Source: Plastoroseomonas arctica (GTDB lineage: Bacteria; Pseudomonadota; Alphaproteobacteria; Acetobacterales; Acetobacteraceae). Taken from it: DNA of 64,000 nt. The notes under the pieces were generated by a model. That model saw nothing but the letters and a program-made list of their open reading frames with translations, was not told the origin of the DNA and ran no database searches. Positions 1-8,146 of the stretch are shown one piece after another (positions within the stretch are counted from its first letter, which is position 1; every line of letters starts with the position of its first letter). Position numbers and translations under genes: made by a program. The DNA lies in assembly GCF_018128965.1 (NCBI RefSeq), contig NZ_JAAEDH010000019.1, positions 1-64,000 on the forward strand, written 5' to 3'.

Positions 1-660
1 CGATGCGGCGCGTTCGGGCATGGCAGGGCGAGCTGGGGCTCGGACGACGGGCGGCCGGGGCGCGGCGGCGACGCGTTCGGGCAGCGGGTGGCGAGACGGC
101 GCGGACCGGCGGGGTGCCGCCGCAGGTGCGGGCTCGGCGCGAGGCACCGGACGTGATTGCGCCCTTCGCTCGCTTTCCGGCGTGGGTCTCGCCGGGGGAC
201 GCGCGGGCGTCGTCGCGCGGGGTATGGGCTCAGGTGGCTTTTTCGGCTCACGCGGTGGCAGGGGTGGCTTGGCGATGCGTGCCGAGTCCGGCGTGGCGGC
301 TCGAGGATTTACGCCCGATGTCGTCGGTGAACGCGGAAAGCCGCGGTCGAGTGTCCGCTGGCGCGTGGCGGCCGGCAAGGCCGTGCGCGGCCGCAGAGGC
401 GGCCGCGTGGGTTGGCCGCGTTCGGGCAGCGCGGCGCGATCGCTGCCGCGCGGGGCGGCGTCGCGTGCGACCGGCGGCCGCTCGGTGGTGCGCGGCTTCG
501 CCGGGCGTTCCGAAAAGCGCGCCATCGGCGGCCGTTCCACCGCACGGACGGCAGGCGCCCGCACAGGCGGCATCGGCAGGCGCGGCCGGGCCGGCGCCGT
601 CTTCAGCCGTTCCTGGCGCAGCTTCTCGCGCCAGGCGTCCGGGTTGCGCGGGCGAGCCAT
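1..660 (-). CDS. Proline/arginine-rich protein of unknown function (partial)
   Basis: Reading the minus strand from an ATG at 660, the frame stays open for all 220 codons to the window edge, so the C-terminus lies outside. The start follows the stop of the upstream gene by four bases, as in an operon. The protein opens with a short charged segment (MARPRNPDAWREKLRQERLK). It then becomes low complexity, made mostly of Pro, Arg and Ala with scattered Thr and Ser, and shows no signal peptide or membrane segment. I recognise no domain. The competing plus-strand frames across this stretch are equally arginine/alanine-rich and are best read as shadows of GC-rich DNA. The function is unknown and the product is probably disordered. 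Confidence 0.55.
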   Translation of the reverse strand, partial: MARPRNPDAWREKLRQERLKTAPARPRLPMPPVRAPAVRAVERPPMARFSERPAKPRTTERPPVARDAAPRGSDRAALPERGQPTRPPLRPRTALPAATRQRTLDRGFPRSPTTSGVNPRAATPDSARIAKPPLPPREPKKPPEPIPRATTPARPPARPTPESERRAQSRPVPRAEPAPAAAPRRSAPSRHPLPERVAAAPRPPVVRAPARPAMPERAAS

Positions 661-664
661 GGCC

Positions 665-1327
665 TCAGGCCCCGAAGGTGACCTTCGGTGGCTGCACGGT
701 CGCATCGATGGTGACGATGCGCGGGATCAGGCGCGCCGGTGCCGGCACCGGCTTGAGCGTGGTGCGCAGCAGCGAGGAACCCTCGGCCGAATAGTCGTAG
801 CTCGAGGAGCTCTTGTAGTTCACGTGGCTCGCGAAGGTGGTCGAGACGGAGCCCGAGGCGCCGAAGCCGAACAGCCCGCCATGCGCTTCCGCCTCGGTCT
901 GGATCTCGAACTCGGCGCCGACCTCGAACTCGCTCTGGAAGGAGCTGCGGTGGCTGATCGAGATCTTCACCTCGATGATCGATTCCGTGAACTGGTAGAA
1001 GGTGGGCAGCAGGCCCGCCTGCATCAGGCTCATGCTGACGGATTTGCCGACCTCGCTGCGCACCGCGATGGTCTTGGTGTCGCCGGTGGGCGGCGCCGGC
1101 GCCGGGCCGTCGGGCAGGGCGGCGCCCGCTTCAAGCACGTCGGAGATCTTCTTCTCCTCGACGATCTCGAAGATCTCGGGGATGACCGAGACCCGGGCGC
1201 GGGCGAGCGCGCGGGCCGTGTCGAGCGAGGCCTTGTCGAGCCGGCGCTGACCCTGGGCGATGGCGTTGGCCATCTTGTAGATCATCTCGGGGAAAGGGAC
1301 GTCGAGGAGTTCCTGGCCAATGCTCAT
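665..1327 (-). CDS. Conserved-looking hypothetical protein, beta-rich C-terminal half
   Basis: A protein of 220 residues. I chose the ATG at 1327 over an in-frame TTG at 1333 because a strong AGGAGG (1334-1339, read on the minus strand) sits six bases ahead of it. The N-terminal half looks helical (IGQELLDVPFPEMIYKM, then a run of Ala/Arg). The second half alternates polar and hydrophobic residues like beta strands (IIEVKISISHRSSF). There is no signal peptide and no membrane segment. It overlaps the regulatory region of the downstream Pro/Arg-rich gene and lies just after a 144-residue gene, so the three probably form one transcript. I do not recognise the family. Confidence 0.7.
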   Translation of the reverse strand: MSIGQELLDVPFPEMIYKMANAIAQGQRRLDKASLDTARALARARVSVIPEIFEIVEEKKISDVLEAGAALPDGPAPAPPTGDTKTIAVRSEVGKSVSMSLMQAGLLPTFYQFTESIIEVKISISHRSSFQSEFEVGAEFEIQTEAEAHGGLFGFGASGSVSTTFASHVNYKSSSSYDYSAEGSSLLRTTLKPVPAPARLIPRIVTIDATVQPPKVTFGA

Positions 1328-1329
1328 CG

Positions 1330-1764
1330 TCAACCTCCTGGGTGATGTCTCGCGTGATGCCTGGTGCTGATGGAGATGCCGCTGTCGTTCATCGCCGGCG
1401 GCTCGGATGGACGGTGCCAGCGCAGCGGCCGGTGGCGCGCGGCGCCGTCGCGGCCGGTCGCGCCGGCATTGGCGGCGGGCCGGCCGGCGAGCTGGGCCGC
1501 GACATTGGCCGCGAACAGGTCACGCAGCTTCGAGGCCGCGGCGCCGCTAGGGTCGACATTGACCGCGCCACAGAATTCCACGGCCCGGTGCTGGCGGAAG
1601 AAGCCCACCCATTGCTCGTCGAAGGCGGCGATCAGCGATCCGGCATTCGTGGCCATCAGCACGAAACCCCCGACCTGCAGCGTCAGGTCGGCGAGAGCAC
1701 CACGCGCGTCCTCATCCTGTTGGAACGACGTGCGCAGATGGATCAGATAGATCTGAACCGCCAT
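1330..1764 (-). CDS. Hypothetical protein, first gene of a three-gene unit
   Basis: A product of 144 residues. An AGGAA lies about six bases ahead of the ATG. Residues 1-95 look like a folded domain with mixed strands and helices (MAVQIYLIHLRTSFQQ, GGFVLMATNAG). The last 45 residues are rich in Ala, Arg and His and probably disordered. The stop codon falls inside the ribosome binding region of the next gene, which suggests translational coupling. I recognise no family and see no membrane segment or leader peptide. As the first of three co-directional genes it probably has its promoter in the AT-richer stretch just to its right. Confidence 0.6.
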   Translation of the reverse strand: MAVQIYLIHLRTSFQQDEDARGALADLTLQVGGFVLMATNAGSLIAAFDEQWVGFFRQHRAVEFCGAVNVDPSGAAASKLRDLFAANVAAQLAGRPAANAGATGRDGAARHRPLRWHRPSEPPAMNDSGISISTRHHARHHPGG

Positions 1765-2073
1765 GACGTTTTCCTACCGAGTGGCTTGGCTTTATTGGTG
1801 CGCTGACTTCGTTGATTGAAGCGCTCAATTGAACGAACAAAAGCGCATGGGAGGAGTGCAAGTCAACGCGAAAGTAGGCCGCGCGGTATTGTTTATTGTA
1901 TGCACAAATACTGTCTAGGAATGTAGCATTGGATCAACATTGCGATTTTCCCGGTGCGTATCAAAAGCCGTGCGGGGGTCGCGGCTTGGCCGCGCCGAAT
2001 GCCGCGCGGCGCGGGCAGTGCATCGATTTTGTCGTCTCCTGCGGTGCGCCCGACGCCGAGCGGTCGGCGCCGC
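1765..2073. other. Intergenic region with possible promoter for the 1-1764 unit
   Basis: About 309 bases without a convincing gene. It is less GC-rich than its surroundings. On the minus strand a TTGACT (1866-1861) could be a -35 element, but the matching -10 is poor (TTTTGT or CTTTTG). A short inverted repeat, ATTGA-N5-TCAAT (1815-1829), lies between that candidate and the first gene and could be an operator. Short plus-strand frames here are shadows. The 3' end of the peptide-binding protein gene borders the right side. Confidence 0.3.
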
Positions 2074-3915
2074 TCAGTTCTGGCGGCGGCCTTCCTCGAC
2101 CGTGCCGACGCGCTGCGCCTCGACCCACCAGCTGTCGAGCCCGATGCCGTATTTCGGATTGCGCGCCGGCTTGCCGAACTTGTCCCACCAGGCGATGCGG
2201 AAGCTGCGCATGTGCCATTGCGGGATCATGTGGTTGCCCCACAGCAGCACACGGTCGAGCGCTCGGGTGCGCGCAACCAGCGCATCGCGGTCAGGCGCAT
2301 TCACCACCTGGTCGACCAGCGCGTCGACCACCGGCGTGCAGATGCCGGTGACGTTCTGACTGCCATTCTCGCGCGCCTTCTCGCAGGTGAAGAAGTCGCG
2401 CTGCTCATTGCCGGGCGACAGGCTCTGGCCGATGGAATCCACCGTCATGTCGTAGTCGAAGGCGTCGATGCGCACCTGGTACTGCGCCGGGTCCACGGTA
2501 CGGACGCGCGCGGTAACGCCCAGGCGTTCCAGCGCCTGGACATAGGGCAATGCGATGCGCTCGAAGGTCGCGCCCTGGATGAGGATCTCGAATTCGAAGG
2601 GCTGGCCCTGGGCGTTGATCAGGCGGCGGTCGCGCACCGTCCAGCCGGCCTCGCGCAGCAGCGCGAGCGCGCGGCGCAACCCCTCGCGGTTGTTGCCGGA
2701 GCCATCGGTCACCGGCAGGCGGTACTCCTCCGTGAACAGCGCCGGGGGCAGCTGGGCGCGGAAGGGTTCGAGCACAGCGAGCTCGGCGCCGGAGGGAATG
2801 CCGGAGGAGGCGAAATCGGAATTGGAGAAGTAGGACGCGGTGCGGGTGTAGCTGCCGAAGAACAGGTTGGTGTTCATCCATTCGAAGTCGAACACCTCGA
2901 TCATGGCGCGGCGGACGCGCGCATCCTGGAACAGCGGGCGGCGATGGTTCATCGCGAAGGCCTGCATCCCCGTGGGGATTTCGTGGCGGATCTCCTCGCG
3001 CTTGACCAGGCCGCGGCGGATGGCGGGGAAGTCGTAGCCGGTCGCCCAGTCCCGCGCGCTGTTCTCCTGGCGAAAGTCGATCTGGCCGGCCTTGAAGGCC
3101 TCGAACGCCACGGTGGTGTCGCGGTAGTATTCGTAGCGGATGCGGTCCCAGTTGTTGGTGCCGCGCATGGTGGGCAGGTCGCGGCCCCAGTAGTCGGCGA
3201 CGCGCTGGTAGACGATGCCGCGCCCGGTCTCGAAGCGCTCGACCCGATAGGGCCCGGAACCGAGCGGGGCCTCGAGCAGGGGGCGGGAGAAATCGCGCCC
3301 TTCCCAGAAATGCTTCGGCAGCACCGGCAGCTGGCCCAGGATCAGCGGCAGTTCGCGGTTCTCGGCGGAGGTGAAGCGGAACACCACCCGGCGCGGCCCC
3401 TCGGCCACGCATTCGCGCACATCGGCCCAGTAGCCGCGATAGGTGGGGCGGCCGGCGGTGCGCAGCGTGTTGAAGGTCCAGACCACATCCTCGGCGGTGA
3501 TCGGGCGGCCATCATGCCAGCGCGCCTGCTCGTGCAAGGTGAAGGCAACCCAGAGACGATCGGCCGGCAGCTCGATCTCGGCGGCGAGGTGAGCGTATTC
3601 GCTGCTGCCCTCGTCGGAGCTCTCCTTGAGCAGCGTGTCGTAGAGGTTGCCCAGGCCGACCGCCGCAGTGCCGCGCAGGATGAAGCTGTTGAGGCTGTCG
3701 TAGCTGCCCAGCGCGGTGAGCACGATCTCGCCGCCCTTGGGCGCGTTCGGGTTCACCCAGGGCCAGTGCCGGAAGTCGCGCGGCAAGGCGGGTTCACCCA
3801 GCAGCGACAGCGCATGGGTGCGGGTGATGCCATCCGGACCGGGGCGTCCCGAGGGCGTGGCGGCGAGGCCCGTGGCGAGTGCTGCGGGCAGCGCGAGGAG
3901 GTGGCGGCGATGCAT
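2074..3915 (-). CDS. ABC transporter solute-binding protein, family 5 (YejA-like)
   Basis: A periplasmic peptide-binding protein of about 613 residues for a YejABEF-type importer (oligopeptides or microcin-C-like compounds). The mature N-terminus (LPRDFRHWPWVNPNAPKGG), the LYDTLLKESSDE stretch and the ARWHDGRPITAEDVVWTFNTL block are typical of the YejA branch of SBP_bac_5. I take the ATG at 3915 as start because it opens directly onto a leader peptide (MHRRHLLALPAALATG). An upstream TTG (3948) would overlap maf. No permease or ATPase genes follow, so the rest of the transporter must be encoded elsewhere. It lies 29 bases after maf and may be co-transcribed with it. Confidence 0.9.
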   Translation of the reverse strand: MHRRHLLALPAALATGLAATPSGRPGPDGITRTHALSLLGEPALPRDFRHWPWVNPNAPKGGEIVLTALGSYDSLNSFILRGTAAVGLGNLYDTLLKESSDEGSSEYAHLAAEIELPADRLWVAFTLHEQARWHDGRPITAEDVVWTFNTLRTAGRPTYRGYWADVRECVAEGPRRVVFRFTSAENRELPLILGQLPVLPKHFWEGRDFSRPLLEAPLGSGPYRVERFETGRGIVYQRVADYWGRDLPTMRGTNNWDRIRYEYYRDTTVAFEAFKAGQIDFRQENSARDWATGYDFPAIRRGLVKREEIRHEIPTGMQAFAMNHRRPLFQDARVRRAMIEVFDFEWMNTNLFFGSYTRTASYFSNSDFASSGIPSGAELAVLEPFRAQLPPALFTEEYRLPVTDGSGNNREGLRRALALLREAGWTVRDRRLINAQGQPFEFEILIQGATFERIALPYVQALERLGVTARVRTVDPAQYQVRIDAFDYDMTVDSIGQSLSPGNEQRDFFTCEKARENGSQNVTGICTPVVDALVDQVVNAPDRDALVARTRALDRVLLWGNHMIPQWHMRSFRIAWWDKFGKPARNPKYGIGLDSWWVEAQRVGTVEEGRRQN

Positions 3916-3944
3916 GGGCAAGACCTTGGAGGCGGGGTTGGCGC

Positions 3945-4559
3945 TCAATCCAACAAGACGTGGTGCTGGCGGAGGAAGCGCAACAGGGGCATCAGCGGCA
4001 AGCCGAGGATCGCCGAATGCTCGCCCCCCACGCGCGCGAAGAGCTGCACGCCCGGACCCTCCAGCCGGTAGGCGCCGACCGAACCCAGCAGCGTGGGGCC
4101 TTCCAGGGCGAGGTAGGCGTCGAGGAACTCATCGGAGAAGTCGCGCATCTCCATCGGCGAGACGGTGACGTCCTGCCAGACCCGATGGCCGCCGCGCCAG
4201 GCGACCATGCCGCTGACCAGCTCATGCTTGCGCCCGCGCAGCGCCTGGAGCTGGACGCGCGCAGCCTCCATGTCAGCCGGCTTGTCGTACCAGGCACCGT
4301 CGCAGACCAGCATCTGGTCGGCGGCGATCACCAGATCGTCGGGTCGGGTGCGCGCGATGCGGGAGGCCTTGGCGTCGGCGAGGATCAGCGCGGTGTCGGC
4401 GACGGGCACGTCCTCGGCGCGGCAGGCGTCCTTGATGGCGGCTTCGTCGACCTGCGGTGTCGCGATCTCGAAGGCGACGCCGGCGGCCTGCAGCACGGCG
4501 CGGCGGGAGGCGGAGCCGCTGGCGAGCACCACATGCGGGGCATCGGGGCGCATCATCAT
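3945..4559 (-). CDS. maf: Maf family nucleoside triphosphate pyrophosphatase
   Basis: Maf/HAM1-fold house-cleaning enzyme of 204 residues that hydrolyses non-canonical or excess NTPs to NMP and pyrophosphate in the cytosol. The signature [12 protein letters not shown] (12-23) binds the nucleotide. The Asp-Gln in VIAADQML (Asp81) is the likely general base/metal ligand, followed by the KPADMEAA and [12 protein letters not shown] segments seen across the family. Its ATG overlaps the stop of the upstream PPDK regulator by ATGA, as in many alphaproteobacteria where ppsR and maf begin the operon leaving the origin. Three consecutive ATG codons (4551-4559) leave the exact start uncertain by two residues. 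Confidence 0.93.
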   Translation of the reverse strand: MMMRPDAPHVVLASGSASRRAVLQAAGVAFEIATPQVDEAAIKDACRAEDVPVADTALILADAKASRIARTRPDDLVIAADQMLVCDGAWYDKPADMEAARVQLQALRGRKHELVSGMVAWRGGHRVWQDVTVSPMEMRDFSDEFLDAYLALEGPTLLGSVGAYRLEGPGVQLFARVGGEHSAILGLPLMPLLRFLRQHHVLLD

Positions 4560-5461
4560 GGCGTCGTTCCTGTGCCGAGCACGGCGGCGGCGGGGTCGGA
4601 GGGGGCAGCGCGGGCCTCGGCTTCGGCGCCGCGGCGGCGGGCGTGCCAGGCTTCCATCAATTGCAACACGGTCGCTGCGGTCTCCTCGATGCTGCGGCGG
4701 GTGACGTCGATCACCGGCCAGCCATGGGCGGTACAGAGCCGTCGCGCGGCGACGATCTCGGCCTTCACGGATTCATGGTCGATATAGTCGTTGGCGTCCT
4801 GTCGCACGCCGGAGGCGCCGATCAGGCGCAGGCGATGGCGACGGATGTCGATCAGCGCATTGACCTCGATATGCAGACCCACGACCGGGCAGGGCGGGTT
4901 CTCCAGCTCGATCGGCAGGCTCGCGCCGGGCACGATCGGCACGTTGGCCGCCTTGATGCCGCGGTTGGCGAGGTAGAAGCAGGTGGGCGTCTTGGAACTG
5001 CGCGAGACGCCAACGAGGCAGACATCGGCCTCGGCGATGCCGGCCGTGCCCTGGCCGTCATCATGGGAGAGCACGTAGTGCATGGCGTCGATGCGGCGGA
5101 AGTAGTCCGCATCCATGACGTGCTGCGCCGCGCGCTTCTCCCGCGCCTGGGTGCCGAGCGCGCCCTGCAGCAGCTCCATCACGCCATCGAGCGGGGAGAG
5201 GCAGGTCAGGTGCAGCCGCGCGCAGGCTTCCTCCAACGCGTGCTTGAGGCTGCGGTCGACCAGGGTGAACAGCACCGGGCCGGGCTCATGCTCGATGCCG
5301 TCCAGCACGCGGTCGAGCTGCATGCGGGTGCGCACCAGGGACCAGCGGTGATGGATGACGCGCACATCCTCGAACCGCGCGAGGGTGGCGCGGGCGATGG
5401 AGTTCAGCGTCTCCCCGGTGCTGTCCGAGACCAGGTGGAGGTTGATCGTCCTGTTGGTCAT
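4556..5461 (-). CDS. Pyruvate phosphate dikinase regulatory protein (bifunctional kinase/phosphorylase, DUF299)
   Basis: A protein of 301 residues that would switch pyruvate,phosphate dikinase (or PEP synthase) on and off by ADP-dependent phosphorylation and Pi-dependent dephosphorylation. The family start [15 protein letters not shown] (7-21), the P-loop [10 protein letters not shown] (151-160) and the [11 protein letters not shown] segment that follows it are all present. The frame is open much further upstream, to 5701, but homology begins at [10 protein letters not shown], so I place the start at 5461. The extension would cover the origin-like gap. It is translationally coupled to maf (ATGA overlap). 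This is the homologue of the gene that flanks the Caulobacter origin opposite hemE. Confidence 0.93.
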   Translation of the reverse strand: MTNRTINLHLVSDSTGETLNSIARATLARFEDVRVIHHRWSLVRTRMQLDRVLDGIEHEPGPVLFTLVDRSLKHALEEACARLHLTCLSPLDGVMELLQGALGTQAREKRAAQHVMDADYFRRIDAMHYVLSHDDGQGTAGIAEADVCLVGVSRSSKTPTCFYLANRGIKAANVPIVPGASLPIELENPPCPVVGLHIEVNALIDIRRHRLRLIGASGVRQDANDYIDHESVKAEIVAARRLCTAHGWPVIDVTRRSIEETAATVLQLMEAWHARRRGAEAEARAAPSDPAAAVLGTGTTP

Positions 5462-5693
5462 CCTGTGGGCAACACCTGCGCGATTTGGGGGTAGCGGGGG
5501 GAAGAAGGCCGTATTCCGGGTCGCCTGTGCAAGGCGGGGATTGTGGCATGCCGAGCGAAGGCCAGGGGATGGCGTGGGACGAAAGCTGTGCGGAATCCGC
5601 ATAACCCGCTTTGACGCAGCTGGTATACGGCCCAATCGCGCAGCGCGCCTGTGGAAAGAGCTGTGGAGCGATCCCGGCGCCACTGCGTCCCCA

Positions 5694-5702
5694 ATATCCA
5701 CA
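5694..5702 (-). promoter_or_regulatory. Candidate DnaA box
   Basis: ATATCCACA differs from the consensus TTATCCACA at the first base only. It lies 14 bases left of the AT-rich patch, the usual arrangement of a DnaA box beside a DNA unwinding element. Confidence 0.5.
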
Positions 5703-5715
5703 CCCCCTACTGCAC

Positions 5716-5730
5716 TTAACCCCTTTTTAA
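5716..5730. promoter_or_regulatory. Candidate CtrA binding site TTAA-N7-TTAA
   Basis: TTAA (5716-5719), seven bases, TTAA (5727-5730): an exact match to the full CtrA motif of alphaproteobacteria. A further TTAA half-site follows at 5741. In Caulobacter CtrA binds such sites in the origin and represses initiation. The site is also 30 bases upstream of hemE, so it could control hemE instead. Confidence 0.5.
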
Positions 5731-5759
5731 ATCTTCAAAATTAAGGGATTGGTTGGGTC

Positions 5760-6803
5760 ATGGACCTTGCCTCGAAGCCCTTGCTGCGTGCCTTGAACGG
5801 GGAAGCCGTGTGGCCGCCGCCGATGTGGCTGATGCGCCAGGCGGGGCGATATCTGCCCGAATACAGGGCGTTACGCGAAAAGGCGGGCGGTTTCCTGACG
5901 CTGTGCACCACGCCCGACCAGGCGGCGGAGGTGACGATCCAGCCGATCCGCCGCTTCGGCATGGATGGGGCGATCCTGTTCTCGGACATCCTGATCGTGC
6001 CCTGGGCGCTGGGCCAGCCACTGCGCTTCGCGGAGGGCGAGGGTCCGGTCCTGGATCCGGTGCGCGACGCCGCAGCGATCGCAGGCCTGCGCCCCGAGCT
6101 GGTGGCGGAGCGCGCCGCGCCGATCTACGAGACGGTGCGCCGGGTGCGGGCAGGGCTCGCCGCCGAGGCGCCGTCGACCACGCTGATTGGCTTCGCCGGC
6201 GGCGCCTTCACAGTGGCCTGCTACATGGTCGAGGGCCATGGATCGAAGGAATACGCGACCCCGCGGGGCATGGCCTATGCCGACCCCGCCCTGTTCGCAA
6301 AGCTGCTCGACACGGTGGTGGCGGCGACGGCGGAATACCTCATCGCCCAGGCGGATGCCGGCGCCGAAGCGCTGATGATCTTCGACAGCTGGGCGGGGAT
6401 GCTGCCGCCGTCGCAGTTCCGGCGCTGGGTGATCGAGCCGACGCGCACGATCGTGGATCTGGTGCGGACAAAGTATCCTGAGATCCCACTGATCGGCTTT
6501 CCGCGCCTGGCCGGCCCGATGCTCGTTGAATATTCGCAGCGCGCAGGCGTTCGGACGGTGGCGATGGACACGTCGATGGACCCGCGCTGGGCGCGCGACG
6601 CGGTCTCGCCAGAGATCACCTTGCAGGGCAACCTCGACCCCATCTCGGTGCTCGCTGGCGGCGAGGCGATGGAGAACCAGGCGCGCGGCATCCTGGACGC
6701 GATGCGGGGGCGGCCCTTCGTGTTCAACCTCGGCCACGGCATCCTGCCGCCGACGCCGCCGGAGCACGTGGCGGCTTTGGTGCGCGTGGTGCGCGAGGGC
6801 TGA
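5760..6803 (+). CDS. hemE: Uroporphyrinogen decarboxylase
   Basis: A cytosolic haem-biosynthesis enzyme of 347 residues that converts uroporphyrinogen III to coproporphyrinogen III by four decarboxylations. The N-terminal signature PPMWLMRQAGRYLPEYR (20-36) holds the conserved arginines that bind the propionates. The FSDILIVPWALG segment carries the essential Asp, and LIFDSWAGMLPPSQF, GFPRLAG and FNLGHGILPPTPPE follow in the family order. Length is normal. It is divergent from the PPDK regulator gene across the origin-like gap and convergent with dnaQ, with a degraded copy of the family-1 hairpin repeat between them. Confidence 0.96.
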   Translation: MDLASKPLLRALNGEAVWPPPMWLMRQAGRYLPEYRALREKAGGFLTLCTTPDQAAEVTIQPIRRFGMDGAILFSDILIVPWALGQPLRFAEGEGPVLDPVRDAAAIAGLRPELVAERAAPIYETVRRVRAGLAAEAPSTTLIGFAGGAFTVACYMVEGHGSKEYATPRGMAYADPALFAKLLDTVVAATAEYLIAQADAGAEALMIFDSWAGMLPPSQFRRWVIEPTRTIVDLVRTKYPEIPLIGFPRLAGPMLVEYSQRAGVRTVAMDTSMDPRWARDAVSPEITLQGNLDPISVLAGGEAMENQARGILDAMRGRPFVFNLGHGILPPTPPEHVAALVRVVREG

Positions 6804-6808
6804 CCTTC

Positions 6809-6884
6809 CGGCCAGCACCAAGAGATAAAAATAAAAGCAAGAGTTCAAAGGCATAGGTTTGCGGGGGAGGTCTTTCTCCCGACT
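6809..6884. repeat. Family-1 intergenic hairpin repeat, copy a (degraded single arm)
   Basis: Lies between convergent hemE and dnaQ. It keeps the right half of the first stem (CCAGCACCAA-like), the A-rich spacer (GATAAAAATAAAAG) and a weakened terminal hairpin (CGGGGGAGG with CTCCCG, 6862-6881) followed by ACTTTACTT. The central part has diverged. It probably serves as the transcription terminator for one or both genes. Confidence 0.55.
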
Positions 6885-7562
6885 TTACTTCAACCAAAGC
6901 GCATCCTTGATCTTCGTCGCGATGAACGCGGCATGCCGCTGCAACGCGCCCTCATCCACCTCGATCATCACCGGCGTCCGCACGATTGGCGCCTCGCCTG
7001 GCAGCAGTGCCGGCGCGCTGCGCTCGATGGCCAGTACCAGCCCTGGCTGCCGCCCGCCCATCAGTTCGAGGTAGACCTCGGCAAGCAGCTGCACGTCGAG
7101 CAGCGCGTTGTGCGAGGTGCGCATGGAGTTGTCGATATTCATGCGCCGGCACAGCGCGTCGAGGCTGTTGGGCATGCCCGGATAGCGGCCCTTGGCGAGG
7201 TCGAGCGTGTCGACCATGCGGGAGCGCGGGAGCGCGGGCCTGCCGCAGCGGGCGAATTCGGCGTCGAGCATGGCGAAGTCGAAGGCGGCGTTGTGCGCGA
7301 TGATGGGGTCGTCGCCGAGGAAGGTTTCGAGCTCGGCGATGATGTCGGCGAAGGTCGGCTTGCCGGCGACGTCGGCGGAGGTGAAGCCGTGGATGCGGGA
7401 GGCGTCCGACGGGATATCGCGCTCGGGATCGATGACGCGGTGGAAGACGCGACCGGTGGGCATCAGGTTGATGATCTCGATGGCCGCCACTTCGAGCACG
7501 CGGTGGCCTTCACGGGCGTCGAGGCCGGTGGTCTCGGTGTCGAGGACGAGCTGGCGGGTCAT
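6885..7562 (-). CDS. dnaQ: DNA polymerase III epsilon subunit (3'-5' proofreading exonuclease)
   Basis: A DEDDh exonuclease of 225 residues that edits misincorporated bases within the Pol III core. Catalytic residues are visible: Asp8 and Glu10 in VLDTETTG, Asp95 in HNAAFDFAMLD, and His151/Asp156 in SHNALLDVQLLAEVY. The C-terminal tail beyond about residue 175 should contact the alpha subunit. It is the last gene of aroE-coaE-dnaQ and its ATG overlaps the coaE stop by four bases. The same three-gene order is common in alphaproteobacteria, where it usually follows maf. Confidence 0.95.
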   Translation of the reverse strand: MTRQLVLDTETTGLDAREGHRVLEVAAIEIINLMPTGRVFHRVIDPERDIPSDASRIHGFTSADVAGKPTFADIIAELETFLGDDPIIAHNAAFDFAMLDAEFARCGRPALPRSRMVDTLDLAKGRYPGMPNSLDALCRRMNIDNSMRTSHNALLDVQLLAEVYLELMGGRQPGLVLAIERSAPALLPGEAPIVRTPVMIEVDEGALQRHAAFIATKIKDALWLK

Positions 7563-8146
7563 GCGCGGTAGCGCCGCACGAGGCGGCGGATGCTGGTCTG
7601 GGTCATGTGCTTGTTCAGGCCTGAGTGGAGGAGGTGATCGGCGCGGCGGCGCTTTTCCGAATCGGGCATCTGGCGCGCCAGGATGGCTGCGAAGCGCGAT
7701 GGCGTCATCCCCGGCCGGCGGAGGACGCGGGCGCGCTGGACCGCGGCGGGCGCGGTGACGACGAGGACGGCATCCACGCGCCGCTGGCCGCCGGTCTCTA
7801 GCAGCAGGGGGATGTCGAGCACGACGAGACGCGTTCCGCGGCGGCGAGCGGCGGCGAGGAAGCGGCGCTCGGCGTCGCGGACCAGCGGGTGGATGATGCG
7901 CTCGAGCGTGGTCATCGCTTCGGCCTTGCCGATGACGGCGGCGCGGAGGGATTCACGGTCGATGGCGCCGCGGGCGACAGTTCCGGGAAAGGCGCGCGCG
8001 ATGGCGGCGACGGCGCGGCCGCCGGGCGCCTGCAGCGCGTGGACGGTGGCGTCGGCATCGAAGACGGGGACGCGCAGGCGGCGGAACATCGTCGCGGCGG
8101 TGGATTTCCCCATGCCGATGCCGCCGGTCAGGCCGAGGATGATCAC
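7559..8146 (-). CDS. coaE: Dephospho-CoA kinase
   Basis: A P-loop kinase of 195 residues that catalyses the last step of coenzyme A synthesis, the 3'-phosphorylation of dephospho-CoA. The Walker A motif GLTGGIGMGKST opens the protein, DADATVHAL provides the catalytic Asp region, and LVVLDIPLLLETG is the substrate/lid segment typical of the family. Overlaps at both ends (four bases with aroE and four with dnaQ) show translational coupling. Confidence 0.95.
   Translation of the reverse strand: MIILGLTGGIGMGKSTAATMFRRLRVPVFDADATVHALQAPGGRAVAAIARAFPGTVARGAIDRESLRAAVIGKAEAMTTLERIIHPLVRDAERRFLAAARRRGTRLVVLDIPLLLETGGQRRVDAVLVVTAPAAVQRARVLRRPGMTPSRFAAILARQMPDSEKRRRADHLLHSGLNKHMTQTSIRRLVRRYRA

Larger units (their letters stand above)
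5462..5759. other. Probable chromosomal replication origin region (oriC) between ppsR-type gene and hemE
   Basis: This gap of 298 bases separates two divergent genes whose homologues flank the mapped Caulobacter origin. What I see: an ATATCCACA site (5694-5702, one mismatch from the DnaA consensus TTATCCACA), two CTGTGGA repeats one helical turn apart (5649-5655 and 5661-5667), a weaker TGTGGGCAA (5464-5472), an AT-rich patch (5716-5745) suitable for unwinding, and a CtrA-type site. The promoters of both flanking genes must also lie here. Origin function is inferred from synteny and these motifs and is not proven. Confidence 0.65.

Noticed and set aside
3-1345. Long plus-strand frames at the left edge (to 794 and to 1345)
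   Set aside because: They are Arg/Ala/Gly-rich shadows. The minus strand carries genes with good ribosome binding sites and ordinary protein composition.
1954-4071. 705-residue plus-strand frame opposite the YejA-like gene
   Set aside because: It is the antisense shadow of a clear family-5 binding protein and has no recognisable domain.
5462-5701. N-terminal extension of the PPDK regulator by 80 residues
   Set aside because: The extension has no similarity to the family, which starts at [10 protein letters not shown]. It would cover the origin-like gap.
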